Positions 8,464 through 16,002 of a stretch of 49,632 nt of DNA are shown here, one piece after another. The notes below the pieces were generated by a model that was given only the letters and a program-made list of their open reading frames with translations, was not told the origin of the DNA and did no database searches. How positions within the stretch are numbered: position 1 is the stretch's first letter; each line of letters opens with the position of its first letter. The position numbers and the translations under genes were made by a program. Origin of the DNA: an uncultured Bacteroidales bacterium (lineage in GTDB: Bacteria; Bacteroidota; Bacteroidia; Bacteroidales; Bacteroidaceae); the NCBI GenBank assembly GCA_902779315.1, contig CACZBC010000008.1, forward strand, positions 1 to 49,632, written 5' to 3'.

Positions 8464-9021
8464 TTAAAGCTTAATCTTGGTAGAGAACGAACCCACCTTC
8501 ACAATGAAGATGCCAGGGCCAAGCGTGACACGGCTCAATCGCAGTTCGCCACCTTTGTAGGAGGGAGTGGGGAGGCTGCGTCCATCGATAGAGTATATAC
8601 TAGGTTTGACGCCCTTTGGAATGTCTCGAATCAACACGCTGCCTTCTTGCATGACAAAGGCAAAGCCTTCAGACTCCCTGATTGGAGTGGCATCCGATTC
8701 ATTGCCGAACATGATTTCCGCTATGTCGTTGATTTCAAACCTCATGGTTTCTGCCGAACTCGATTTTACAATCAGCTTGCCACTGGAAATCGTCACGACA
8801 GGATTTGATTCGAAGAGCACAAATGCAGTTTCTCCGTCCTGTGTCTTCACTATCAAGCCTTGCTCGCCAGCTTCCACGGCGAGGAAACTGATTTGCTTCA
8901 AATCGGCGATTCTGGTTTGGGCATTTGTCCCGTCTGTCTTCTGGATGTTCATGACCTTTTCCTGAGCTTGTCCAGAAAGGGCACCGAGCAGAAGAGTCGC
9001 TAACACAATAAATTTTCTCAT
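8464..9021 (-). CDS. Secreted protein with T9SS-like C-terminal domain
   Basis: A 185-aa protein with a signal peptide (MRKFIVLATLLLGALSGQAQ). An N-terminal segment around NIQKTDGTNAQTRI resembles the start of the next gene (TTLTNGANIRTEVNEVEKITF), which suggests a shared small beta-rich module: both have a '..N..R....I..ItF' pattern after the leader. The end (IYSIDGRSL ... GPGIFIVKVGSFSTKIKL) has the shape of a type A T9SS sorting domain, ending in Lys-Ile-Lys-Leu. First gene of the minus operon, with a -7-like box at 9070-9077. No enzymatic motif is seen; function unknown. Confidence 0.72.
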   Translation of the reverse strand: MRKFIVLATLLLGALSGQAQEKVMNIQKTDGTNAQTRIADLKQISFLAVEAGEQGLIVKTQDGETAFVLFESNPVVTISSGKLIVKSSSAETMRFEINDIAEIMFGNESDATPIRESEGFAFVMQEGSVLIRDIPKGVKPSIYSIDGRSLPTPSYKGGELRLSRVTLGPGIFIVKVGSFSTKIKL

Positions 9022-9069
9022 TACCTTATTCCAAATACTTTAAAACGCGTAAACATCTAAGAGATGTTG

Positions 9070-9077
9070 CAAAAGTA
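9070..9077 (-). promoter_or_regulatory. Putative -7 box for the 9021-5518 operon
   Basis: TACTTTTG on the minus strand fits TAnnTTTG, about 50 nt before the start at 9021. No -33 TTTG at the usual spacing. The 220-nt divergent gap (9022-9241) otherwise holds only the plus promoter; it has no 22-nt repeat units. Confidence 0.45.
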
Positions 9078-9216
9078 CAAATAAAATCTGAGAATTTTGC
9101 ACCTTTTTGCAGATTTTTTCAATCATGGAGCAAATTGAGTCAATGTTGCAGGCAAGGAAATGAGACGGAAAAGGCAGTTTTAACACTGCTCCGAAAGAAT
9201 TTTAATAGAAATTTTA

Positions 9217-9224
9217 TATCTTTG
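9217..9224 (+). promoter_or_regulatory. -7 box for the 9242-12072 operon
   Basis: TATCTTTG, a perfect TAnnTTTG, lies 17 nt before the ATG of the lipoprotein gene, implying a very short leader. The upstream -33 region is only T-rich. Confidence 0.6.
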
Positions 9225-9241
9225 CAGAAAAAATAGGGGAA

Positions 9242-9625
9242 ATGAAAAGGATAAGAAATTTGCAGAGCCCACAAATCGCAACTTTGTTGGTGTTCATATT
9301 TGCCGGAGTATTACTTTCATGCGAAACAAATGCTTCTAAGAACGAAATCACGGCAGAGATGGCTCTGGAAGGCGTCAGCAACTATTGCCACAACGAGTAT
9401 GACTGGAGTGCGGCAGAAGAGAATCCCGACATAATGTCTGTGACGATGGGGGAGGAGTCGGATTCTGCCTATCAAGTGGTTTTCCGCAGTTATACAGGCG
9501 CTTTCGTGTACTTCTATGTCAACAAGGAGAGTGGCTCTACCAGGATGGAAGAATATGTCCCAAGCCTCAATATAAAGAGTGAAGCCGGGACAATCGATTT
9601 GTATGATTATCTGAAAAACCAATAA
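9242..9625 (+). CDS. Small putative lipoprotein, function unknown
   Basis: A 127-aa protein with a basic N-terminus, a hydrophobic stretch (13-26) and a lipobox LLSC with Cys27 as lipidation site, so probably anchored in a membrane facing the periplasm. The remaining 100 residues are acidic, with Tyr-rich strands (FRSYTGAFVYFYVNKESG), and match no family I recognise. It is the first gene of a tightly spaced plus-strand set (6 nt to the GNAT gene), preceded by a good -7 box. This supports it as a real gene. Confidence 0.65.
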   Translation: MKRIRNLQSPQIATLLVFIFAGVLLSCETNASKNEITAEMALEGVSNYCHNEYDWSAAEENPDIMSVTMGEESDSAYQVVFRSYTGAFVYFYVNKESGSTRMEEYVPSLNIKSEAGTIDLYDYLKNQ

Positions 9626-9631
9626 AGGGAT

Positions 9632-10138
9632 ATGGGTATCAGGTTAGCAAGGCTGAGCGACATAGCCGAGATAATGCAGGTTATGGAGGCTGCAAAGCAG
9701 ATTATGCGGCAATCGGGCAATATGCTTCAATGGGGAGAAGGTTACCCGTCGGAGTCGGCCATCGCAGCTGATATTGAGAAAGATAGCGGCTTTGTCATCG
9801 AAGAAAATGGCGTGGTGGCGGGCTACTTTGCTTATCTGCAATCTCCCGAACCCACTTATGCCACAATTTACGAGGGCAAATGGCTCGACGATGAAAAGCC
9901 TTACCATGTTGTCCATCGCATTGCCAGTTATCCGGATGTTCATGGAATATTCGGCCGAATCATGGACTTCTGCTTCTCGCACGATACGAACATTCGCATA
10001 GACACTCATCGCGACAATAAAATCATGCAACACAACCTTTTGAAGCACGGCTTCACGTATTGTGGCATTATCTATTTGCAGTCTGGCGACGAACGATTGG
10101 CTTATCAAAAAATATTGAAATACGATGAAACACATTGA
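9632..10138 (+). CDS. GNAT-family N-acetyltransferase
   Basis: A 168-aa protein of the GNAT fold, which transfers acetyl from acetyl-CoA to an amine. It starts in the typical way (IRLARLSDIAEIMQVMEAAK). It has a central ENGVVAGYFAY strand pair and ends with the fold's usual last motif (NIRIDTHRDNKIMQHNLLKHGFTYCGII, 127-154, where an Asn-aligned partner helix follows 'DTHRDN'). The substrate is unknown; the family includes ribosomal-protein and small-molecule acetylases. It starts 6 nt after the lipoprotein gene and its last 14 nt overlap the start of the CE15 gene, so translation is probably coupled. Confidence 0.82.
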   Translation: MGIRLARLSDIAEIMQVMEAAKQIMRQSGNMLQWGEGYPSESAIAADIEKDSGFVIEENGVVAGYFAYLQSPEPTYATIYEGKWLDDEKPYHVVHRIASYPDVHGIFGRIMDFCFSHDTNIRIDTHRDNKIMQHNLLKHGFTYCGIIYLQSGDERLAYQKILKYDETH

Positions 10139-11393
10139 GACCTTTTTGCTGGCACTTTTTGTGTCAACTGCCATAATGGGGCAGAATAAAAATGCTCCCG
10201 TCAATTACGACGAGAGCCAAGTGCCCAACTTCGAACTGCCTGACCCATTGAAAGCGAATGACGGGCAAGTCATAGAGACTGCCAAACAATGGGAAAAGAA
10301 ACGCAGACCAGAGTTGCTGAGAATGTTCGGCGAAATGGAATATGGTGTGACGCCCCGACAAACTGGCATCAAAGTGAAGCATGAGGTGGTCGCCACGAAC
10401 CTGAATGCAATGGGCGGCCTGGCTACGCAGAAGCAGGTCCGCTTCACCTTTACAGGCAAGAATGGCAAGTCGGTCCAAGCCCTTCTGCTGCTCTATATTC
10501 CCAACAATCTGAGGGGGCGCGTTCCTGTCATTGTGAGCTTTAATTTCCATGGCAACCAGACGACCACTATGGAGCCCGATGTCCTTTTTTCGCCCTCGAA
10601 GGATATAGTGAAGAGTTTGGGCTCGGAAGCATGGGTTCGAGGAGAGCAGATGAGCCGTTGGTCGTACGAAATGGCACTCCAGCGTGGCTATGCCGTGGCT
10701 ACGATGAACTACCACGACATTTGTCCCGATTCTCCGGATTTGATGGCGCAAGGCATTCCCTCGCTCCTTCCTGGTTATGATGTGCGGAATCGCAAGGAGA
10801 GCGAATGGGGAGCGATTGGCATTTGGGCTTGGGGTTATAGCCGGATTGCAGACTATCTGGAGAAGGATAAGCAGATAGACAAGGGCAGAATGGTCGTTTT
10901 GGGACACTCGCGACTGGGCAAGACTGCGGTTTGGGCAGGTGTGCAGGACAAGCGCTTCAAGGCGGTCATCTCGAACGATTCAGGTTGTGGCGGAGCAGCC
11001 CTCGCGAAGCGTGTTTTCGGCGAGAATGTGGGCCGCATTACTGCCAATTTCCCGCATTGGTTCTGTCCCGCCTTCAATCAGTTCTCCGAGAATGAGGCCT
11101 CTCTGCCTTTCGACCAGCATGAACTGCTTTCGCTGATTGCGCCTCGCCATGCCTATGTGGCCAGTGCGGAAGAGGACAGTTGGGCAGATCCGAAGGGAGA
11201 GTACCTGAGCCTTTACTATGCCGGACCGGTTTACCGGCTTTATGGCATGCGGGGACTTCCATCCAAGGAACAGCCTGCCATCCATCAGCCCCGGCACTAT
11301 GATGTGGGCTACCATATCCGTGCAGGGAAACACGATGTGACACCTTACGACTGGCAATGCTACCTCGACTTCCTCGATTCGCTTTGGCGCTAA
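10125..11393 (+). CDS. CE15-like glucuronoyl methylesterase (secreted)
   Basis: A 422-aa alpha/beta hydrolase with leader MKHIETFLLALFVSTAIMGQ. The nucleophile motif GHSRLGK (Ser262) and the conserved RHYDVGYHIRAGKHDVTPYDW end (His397 or His403 as catalytic His) match carbohydrate esterase family 15. CE15 enzymes cleave ester links between 4-O-methyl-glucuronic acid of xylan and lignin alcohols. Acid candidates are Glu349, Glu350 and Asp351 (AEEDSW). The length fits bacterial CE15. The start at 10125 overlaps the GNAT gene by 14 nt; this ATG is the only one giving a full signal peptide. It points to a plant cell-wall diet. Some relatives are annotated as acetyl xylan esterases. Confidence 0.85.
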   Translation: MKHIETFLLALFVSTAIMGQNKNAPVNYDESQVPNFELPDPLKANDGQVIETAKQWEKKRRPELLRMFGEMEYGVTPRQTGIKVKHEVVATNLNAMGGLATQKQVRFTFTGKNGKSVQALLLLYIPNNLRGRVPVIVSFNFHGNQTTTMEPDVLFSPSKDIVKSLGSEAWVRGEQMSRWSYEMALQRGYAVATMNYHDICPDSPDLMAQGIPSLLPGYDVRNRKESEWGAIGIWAWGYSRIADYLEKDKQIDKGRMVVLGHSRLGKTAVWAGVQDKRFKAVISNDSGCGGAALAKRVFGENVGRITANFPHWFCPAFNQFSENEASLPFDQHELLSLIAPRHAYVASAEEDSWADPKGEYLSLYYAGPVYRLYGMRGLPSKEQPAIHQPRHYDVGYHIRAGKHDVTPYDWQCYLDFLDSLWR

Positions 11394-11403
11394 ACGAAAA
11401 ACA

Positions 11404-12072
11404 ATGAGCACAAGACTGATTATATTCGACTTCGACGGAACCCTGGGCGATACCCGACGGAACATTGTCACGACGATGCAGATGACCATATCCGAGGTGG
11501 GTTTGCCTGATCGCAGTGAACAGGAATGCGCTTCCACCATCGGCCTTCCGCTGGCAAGTTGTTTCGAGGTGCTCTATCCTGGCCTCCATGCCGACCGGAT
11601 TCAGCTCTGTGCCGATACCTACAGGAGAATCTTCGAGGAGAACCTGCAATCCATCAAGCCGCAGTTGTTCCCAGGTGTGGCAGAGACCTTGAAGGCCTTG
11701 AAGGAGCAGGGATTCACGCTCACGATTGCCTCCTCGCGTTCCCATGCCTCATTGTCGCGACTGACGAGGGACTTGGGCATTTCGGACTGCATCTCGTACC
11801 TGATTGGAGCCGATGATGTGGAGAGGGCCAAACCCGAGCCCGAACCGGTCTTGAAGACTCTTTCCGCCATGCATTTCGCCAAAGACGAGGCACTGGTGGT
11901 GGGGGATATGGCGGTCGATATTCTGATGGGCTCGAGTGCCGGAGCAAGGACTTGTGGCGTCACTTGGGGCAATGGGACAAGAACGGAACTGGAAGAGGCC
12001 GGAGCCGACTCCATTATCGACGGCATGGAGGAACTCTTGAATCTCCCTTATTTCAGTGCGGGCAGGATGTAG
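11404..12072 (+). CDS. HAD-family phosphatase, phosphoglycolate phosphatase-like
   Basis: A 222-aa cytoplasmic HAD hydrolase. Motif I DFDGTLGD (Asp9 nucleophile, Asp11), motif II in TIASSRSH (about 104-111), the Lys in AKPEPEPVL and the motif IV Asp pattern VVGDMAVDILMG (about 163-174) are all in order. It has a C1 alpha-helical cap, as in phosphoglycolate phosphatases and beta-phosphoglucomutases; the exact substrate is open. It starts 10 nt after the CE15 gene and closes the plus-strand operon. Its last 25 nt overlap, tail to tail, the end of the minus-strand beta-lactamase-like gene. Confidence 0.85.
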   Translation: MSTRLIIFDFDGTLGDTRRNIVTTMQMTISEVGLPDRSEQECASTIGLPLASCFEVLYPGLHADRIQLCADTYRRIFEENLQSIKPQLFPGVAETLKALKEQGFTLTIASSRSHASLSRLTRDLGISDCISYLIGADDVERAKPEPEPVLKTLSAMHFAKDEALVVGDMAVDILMGSSAGARTCGVTWGNGTRTELEEAGADSIIDGMEELLNLPYFSAGRM

Positions 12073-13151
12073 TCCCAGATGAGGTTCTGCTCGGCCTGCA
12101 TGTCATTCAGCTGGGCTGTATTGACGACCACGGCATCCTTGTCGGGGATGATGATGATGTACTGTCCGCCAGCCCCGTCGGCCCGATAGGCATTGTGGCG
12201 GCTGCGCCACATCTGGTAGCCATAGCCCTGCACCCAGTCGCTGTTCTCGATGGTCAGCCCGCTCTGGGCCACCTTGTCGGCCCTCATGCCGGCCGGTTGG
12301 CAGGGGACTTGTTTGCGTGTCATCTCGATGGCATAGTCCTTCGGCAGCACTTGTTTGCCCTTCCATTTGCCTTTCTGAAGTATGAGCTGTCCCATTTTCG
12401 CCAGGTCCTCGGTCTTCAGGTAGAGCCCCCATCCGCCGCAGTTGATGCCCTGCGGACTCTCGTCCCATCGCGGAGCCTCTATGCCGAGCGGGTCGAAGAG
12501 GCGTGGCTGCAGGTAGTCCACAACCTTCTGGCCTGTAACCTTTTGCACGATGGCGGAGAGCATGTAGGTGCCCATGCTATTGTAGCAATAGTAGGTGCCC
12601 GGCTCATGCTCGACGGGCCAGGAGAGGAAGGTCCTCACCCAGGTGTCGCCCTCCTTTCTGCGAGGTTCGGTGTCGTGTCCGCAGTTCATGGTCAGCAGGT
12701 TGCGGATGGTCACTTTCTTCAGGTTCTCCGAAGGTTCGGCAGGCAGGTCGTCGGGGAAGAAGGAGACCAGTTTGTCGTCGAGCGAGAGCAGCCCTTCGCC
12801 AATGGCCAGTCCTACGGCTGCCGAGGTGAATGTCTTGCTGACGCTGTTCAGAATGTGGGGCTTCTGAGCTTCGCCGCCGTTCATCCATTTCTCGTACAAC
12901 ACTTTCCCGTGTTGCAACACCATGACGCTCTGGATGTTGAGATTCTGGTCCTTGGCGCCTTGCAGGTAGCGTTCCATGGCAGCCTGCATGTCGCTCTGGG
13001 GCTTTGCGCGCTTCATCGTGACCGCTTTCCGGACAGTGGCTTTGGGGGAGGAGGGCATTGCCGCATTCCCATTCAGGCAGCACAGGCACAGCAGGGCGAT
13101 CAGGCCGATCAGGCCGCATAGGCAGATGAGGTGGTTGATGGTCTGTTTCAT
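12048..13151 (-). CDS. Serine hydrolase of the beta-lactamase / penicillin-binding family
   Basis: A 367-aa class C beta-lactamase-like hydrolase. The S-x-x-K motif is SVSK (Ser103-Lys106). The Tyr motif appears as YNS (190-192) in place of the usual Y-x-N, and the third box as GAGG near the C-terminus. Members act as esterases, D-aminopeptidases or peptidoglycan hydrolases, so resistance should not be assumed. The N-terminus is a very Cys-rich hydrophobic helix (LICLCGLIGLIALLCLCC, 8-25) without a canonical lipobox. The ATG at 13151 is preferred over an upstream in-frame ATG at 13241 because the promoter (-7 box 13177-13184) lies between them and the signal peptide starts here. Single gene, followed tail to tail by the HAD gene. 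Confidence 0.83.
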   Translation of the reverse strand: MKQTINHLICLCGLIGLIALLCLCCLNGNAAMPSSPKATVRKAVTMKRAKPQSDMQAAMERYLQGAKDQNLNIQSVMVLQHGKVLYEKWMNGGEAQKPHILNSVSKTFTSAAVGLAIGEGLLSLDDKLVSFFPDDLPAEPSENLKKVTIRNLLTMNCGHDTEPRRKEGDTWVRTFLSWPVEHEPGTYYCYNSMGTYMLSAIVQKVTGQKVVDYLQPRLFDPLGIEAPRWDESPQGINCGGWGLYLKTEDLAKMGQLILQKGKWKGKQVLPKDYAIEMTRKQVPCQPAGMRADKVAQSGLTIENSDWVQGYGYQMWRSRHNAYRADGAGGQYIIIIPDKDAVVVNTAQLNDMQAEQNLIWDYILPALK

Positions 13152-13176
13152 ATCCGTATATTGTTTATTTCTTCTG

Positions 13177-13208
13177 CAAAGATACGAAATTTTCGTGAGA
13201 CCACCAAA
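13177..13208 (-). promoter_or_regulatory. Bacteroidetes promoter of the beta-lactamase-like gene
   Basis: On the minus strand a -33 TTTG (13205-13208) is followed 20 nt later by a -7 box TATCTTTG (13177-13184). This is the consensus TTTG-N19/21-TAnnTTTG. The leader would be about 20 nt. Confidence 0.72.
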
Positions 13209-13356
13209 CATTTCCAGCACTATTCGCCATGAAAAATGCAAATATCTTCGAAAATTTAAAATTCAAAGAATTTTAACGAATCATTTCAGGCATCACAGAG
13301 CGATTGTTCTCACTTCGGAGGTACAAACATACATCGGAAGCATTCGAAGCGATTCC

Positions 13357-13547
13357 GGATGGAATCAGATATCAGATATCAGATATCAGTTTTCTTGTGA
13401 GCAAATGCAATTTCGCTACTAAAATTTTATAATATATATAATATATTATATATATTATAAAATTCTTAAGGCAACCTTTTAACAAATGTACCTTCAAAAA
13501 TGAAAACTGAATAACTGATATCTGATATCTGAGGCGCACTTCCATCC
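13357..13547. repeat. Nested inverted-repeat element around an A/T palindrome
   Basis: A 191-bp structure with three layers. The outer 8-bp inverted repeats are GGATGGAA (13357-13364) and TTCCATCC (13540-13547). Next come 7-bp-periodic runs of CAGATAT on the left (about 13365-13389) and the mirror ATCTGAT on the right (about 13515-13531), with the 9-bp pair TCAGTTTTC (13386-13394) and GAAAACTGA (13502-13510). A perfect all-A/T palindrome sits inside at 13423-13464. The arms are not perfectly symmetric: their centres differ by up to 9 nt. No reading frame of note is inside. It could extrude as a cruciform, or be a small non-autonomous mobile element; no direct target repeat was identified. Confidence 0.8.
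13423..13464. repeat. Perfect 42-bp A/T-only palindrome
   Basis: Every base from 13423 to 13464 is A or T, and each pairs with its mirror around the centre between 13443 and 13444 (21 bp per arm, no loop). The next pair outward (13422/13465) fails. Such an uninterrupted palindrome is usually unstable in bacteria. Confidence 0.95.
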
Positions 13548-13595
13548 AATTTCGTCAAATTCGTGCTGAATTTTGCGTCAATTGGGGTGCCGAAA

Positions 13596-13627
13596 TTTGG
13601 TGGTGTAGGGGAATTGTCGTAACTTTG
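13596..13627 (+). promoter_or_regulatory. Orphan plus-strand promoter
   Basis: TTTG (13596-13599), a 20-nt spacer and TAACTTTG (13620-13627) form a complete Bacteroidetes promoter pointing rightwards. There is no plus-strand gene ahead: it would transcribe repeat array B and then the 3' end of the L-serine dehydratase gene in antisense. Confidence 0.55.
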
Positions 13628-13693
13628 CAATTGAATCAAGAGAGGTGAGCTCTTAGCTGCAGATAAGGTCAAACGAGGCACAGCTAAAATGCA

Positions 13694-13760
13694 AACGTCA
13701 CACGTGAAAGTGCGCAATTTGACACGTGACGTTCCGCAACTTGGCACGCTACGTTCGGGA
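13694..13760 (+). repeat. 22-nt repeat array B (3 degenerate units)
   Basis: Three units (one of 23 nt, two of 22 nt) in the 661-nt gap 13152-13812. Unit 1 begins AACGTCACACGTGA; units 2 and 3 carry TTGACACGTGACGTT and TTGGCACGCTACGTT. Each ends near CGC or CGG, followed by AA. The CACGTG centre differs from the ACTAGT or ACTATA forms of other arrays. This is the most degraded member of the family, 53 nt from the stop of the L-serine dehydratase gene. Confidence 0.75.
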
Positions 13761-13812
13761 AGCAGGCAGCATCCGTTCTGTGGGGGAACGAAGAGTTCTG
13801 CGCGGGGGCGAA

Positions 13813-15024
13813 CTAGTCTTCGCTGAGCTTGGCCAAGCCGCCTTCGGAGGTTTCCTTATAGAGTGATGGCAAGTCCTTGCCGGTCTGCTTCATGACGCGG
13901 ACCACACGGTCGAAGCTGACGCGATGCTGGCCGTCGGAAAGGGAGGCGTAGAAGTTGGTGTCGAGGGCTCGGGCAGCGGCGAAGGCATTGCGCTCGATGC
14001 AGGGAATCTGGACCAGGCCGCAGACAGGGTCGCAAGTCATGCCCAGGTGATGCTCCAGTCCCATTTCCGCCGCATATTCTATCTGGGCCACACTGCCCCC
14101 GAAGAGTTGGCAGGCGGCTGCGGAAGCCATGGCGCTGGCCACGCCGACTTCCCCCTGGCAGCCCACATCGGCTCCGGAGATGCTGGCATTCTGCTTGACG
14201 AGATTGCCGATGAGTCCGGCTGTGGCAATGGCATGGAGGATGCGTTCCTCGGAAAAGTTGTGGTTGTGCCCCAAATGGTAGAGAACGGCTGGCAGAACAC
14301 CGCAAGAGCCGCAAGTGGGAGCCGTGACGATGAGTCCGCCCGAAGCATTCTCCTCGCTGACGGCAAGGGCATAGGCATAGACGAGGCCCGAACTCTGCAG
14401 GTTGGCTTTGTAGCCCTTCGCCTTGGTGTAGTAGATGGGTGCCTTGCGTTGCAGGCCGAGTGGACCAGGCAGTACGCCTTCGTGGTCGATGCCGCGCTCC
14501 ACGGCTTCCTGCATGACGCGCCACACTTCGCGCAAGTAGTCCCATATCTCCTTCCCCTCGCATTGTTCCACATATTCCCAATAGGCATGGCCCGTCTCCT
14601 GGCACCAAGCCATGATGGCCTTCATCGTGGTCAGGGGGTAGAGTGGGGCGTCTTCAGGAGCCTCTGGCGCTTGTTCCTCGCCCTCTGAAAGGGCTCCTCC
14701 GCCGACACTGTAGACAGTCCATTCGTCTGTGAGCGAACCGTCGGGCTGGCGCACGGCAAACTTCATGCCGTTCGGGTGGAAAGGCAGGAAGACGGTGGGT
14801 TCCCAATGGATGGTGACCTGCCCTTGAGGCTCCAGGACACGAAGGATGGCGACATCGGTCATGTGCCCCTTGCCCGTAGCCGCGAGCGAGCCATAGAGCG
14901 TGACCTCGAAAGCCGTGGCTTCCGGGTGGCGCTCAAGGAATTGGATGGCAGCGGCTTGCGGGCCCATCGTATGGCTGCTGGAAGGACCGATGCCTATGCG
15001 GAAAAGTTCTCTCAGTGATTTCAT
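13813..15024 (-). CDS. sdaA: L-serine ammonia-lyase, iron-sulfur dependent, single chain
   Basis: A 403-aa one-chain L-serine dehydratase that turns L-serine into pyruvate and ammonia with a [4Fe-4S] cluster, in the cytoplasm. The N-terminal beta domain begins MKSLRELFRIGIGPSSSHTMGP, a family hallmark. The alpha domain has TAPTCGSCGVLPA and CDPVCGLVQIPCIERNA, which supply the cluster cysteines. The open frame extends 5' to 15426, but that part lies over the upstream gene in another frame; the start at 15024 gives the conserved N-terminus. It lies 17 nt downstream of the EEP gene, so it is probably third in an HD-EEP-sdaA operon. Codon use here is visibly more G/C-rich than in the flanking secreted genes. 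Confidence 0.95.
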   Translation of the reverse strand: MKSLRELFRIGIGPSSSHTMGPQAAAIQFLERHPEATAFEVTLYGSLAATGKGHMTDVAILRVLEPQGQVTIHWEPTVFLPFHPNGMKFAVRQPDGSLTDEWTVYSVGGGALSEGEEQAPEAPEDAPLYPLTTMKAIMAWCQETGHAYWEYVEQCEGKEIWDYLREVWRVMQEAVERGIDHEGVLPGPLGLQRKAPIYYTKAKGYKANLQSSGLVYAYALAVSEENASGGLIVTAPTCGSCGVLPAVLYHLGHNHNFSEERILHAIATAGLIGNLVKQNASISGADVGCQGEVGVASAMASAAACQLFGGSVAQIEYAAEMGLEHHLGMTCDPVCGLVQIPCIERNAFAAARALDTNFYASLSDGQHRVSFDRVVRVMKQTGKDLPSLYKETSEGGLAKLSED

Positions 15025-15041
15025 ATCTTTCGGCTTTATTT

Positions 15042-15998
15042 CTAGAGTTTGAAGTGGACGAGGATGGGGCAGTGGTCGGAGGGGTGCCAGAAGTTGGAAA
15101 TCTTCTGCGGATTGCGGACGGGAGTGGTGTATGTGTCGCGGATGACCGAGGCGCTCCGGATGCGTTTCCGCAGGGCAGGGGTGACATAGACGAAGTCGAT
15201 GCGCGAATTGCCGCCAGTGGTACTGATGAACTGGCCCGAACGCATGTCGTGGATGAGGTCCACGTAGGGCGTATGCTCCAGAATGTAGTTGTGGACGAGG
15301 AATCGCGTCGTCGAGTCGGGCAACTGATAGGTGGCATTGTCCAGGCGCGAAATGGAGTTGAAGTCGCCCATCATGGCCCACATCTCCCTTTGCGCTTTGG
15401 GATGCGAGAGCACCGTCTCCTTGCATATATACTCCATTTCAGTACTGCGGAAGATGTCGCCTTCGTGACGGGCACGACTGGCTTCGCGCTGGTCTTGCGG
15501 CACCTTGAACCCATAGGCATGCGGCCATGTGTGCAGGGTGACGAGGTTCAGCGTCTTGCGCCCCCTCTGCAACTTGTACCACGAAGCTCCGTGGCAGACA
15601 ATCGTGTCGGCATTGCCCGAAATGAGTTTCTCGGCTTCCAGCGGAAAACGCGAGGTGATGAGCTGGGGATAGTGGTCGGGGTGAGCGCTGAGATAGACAT
15701 ATTCGTGGCCGTATCGACGGGCCAGACGCTTCCATCGGGCCAGGCACTCCTCTTCGCTCTCCACCTCGGAAGTGGCGGTGTTTGTGACATAGAGCTTCTG
15801 TGCCTCACACCAAACGCAAATGTCGGGCTCTTGGGCCTTAACCCATGTCGTAAAGCGCTGGTAATCGTCCGTTTGGCCGTCCCACATGCCATTCTGGATG
15901 TTCCAATAGAGCAGGCACACTTCCCGATTTGCCCTACGGGCTTCGCCACTCTGCAATCCCAGCGCGGCAAGCAATACAAACAGTAATATTCTCATCAT
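15042..15998 (-). CDS. Endonuclease/exonuclease/phosphatase (EEP) family protein, exported
   Basis: A 318-aa metal-dependent EEP-fold hydrolase (DNase I / sphingomyelinase / phosphatase superfamily). Motifs in order: LYWNIQNG (about 29-36), MMGDFNS (about 217-223), RIDFVYVTP (about 268-276) and the terminal SDHCP (about 308-312). A signal peptide (MMRILLFVLLAALGLQSGEA) suggests a periplasmic or secreted role, so a nuclease or phosphodiesterase for external substrates is likely; the exact one is unknown. It starts 4 nt after the HD-domain gene and ends 17 nt before sdaA, so all three are likely co-transcribed. Confidence 0.85.
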   Translation of the reverse strand: MMRILLFVLLAALGLQSGEARRANREVCLLYWNIQNGMWDGQTDDYQRFTTWVKAQEPDICVWCEAQKLYVTNTATSEVESEEECLARWKRLARRYGHEYVYLSAHPDHYPQLITSRFPLEAEKLISGNADTIVCHGASWYKLQRGRKTLNLVTLHTWPHAYGFKVPQDQREASRARHEGDIFRSTEMEYICKETVLSHPKAQREMWAMMGDFNSISRLDNATYQLPDSTTRFLVHNYILEHTPYVDLIHDMRSGQFISTTGGNSRIDFVYVTPALRKRIRSASVIRDTYTTPVRNPQKISNFWHPSDHCPILVHFKL

Positions 15999-16002
15999 GT
16001 TT

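Noticed and set aside
9022-9241. Another 22-nt repeat array in the divergent gap
   Set aside because: No GTCAC cores at 22-nt spacing; only two promoter boxes are seen.
11952-13121. 389-codon plus-strand open frame antisense to the beta-lactamase-like gene
   Set aside because: G/C-rich codons of the real gene leave the opposite strand open; no motif, and the real gene has SVSK and a consensus promoter.
13423-13464. Rho-independent terminator
   Set aside because: The palindrome is all A/T, lacks a loop and a U-tract and is too weak as an RNA stem; it sits about 350 nt from the nearest gene end.
15025-15426. 5' extension of the L-serine dehydratase frame (134 extra codons)
   Set aside because: Overlaps the EEP gene in another frame, is His/Pro/Arg-rich, and the family N-terminus starts exactly at the ATG at 15024.
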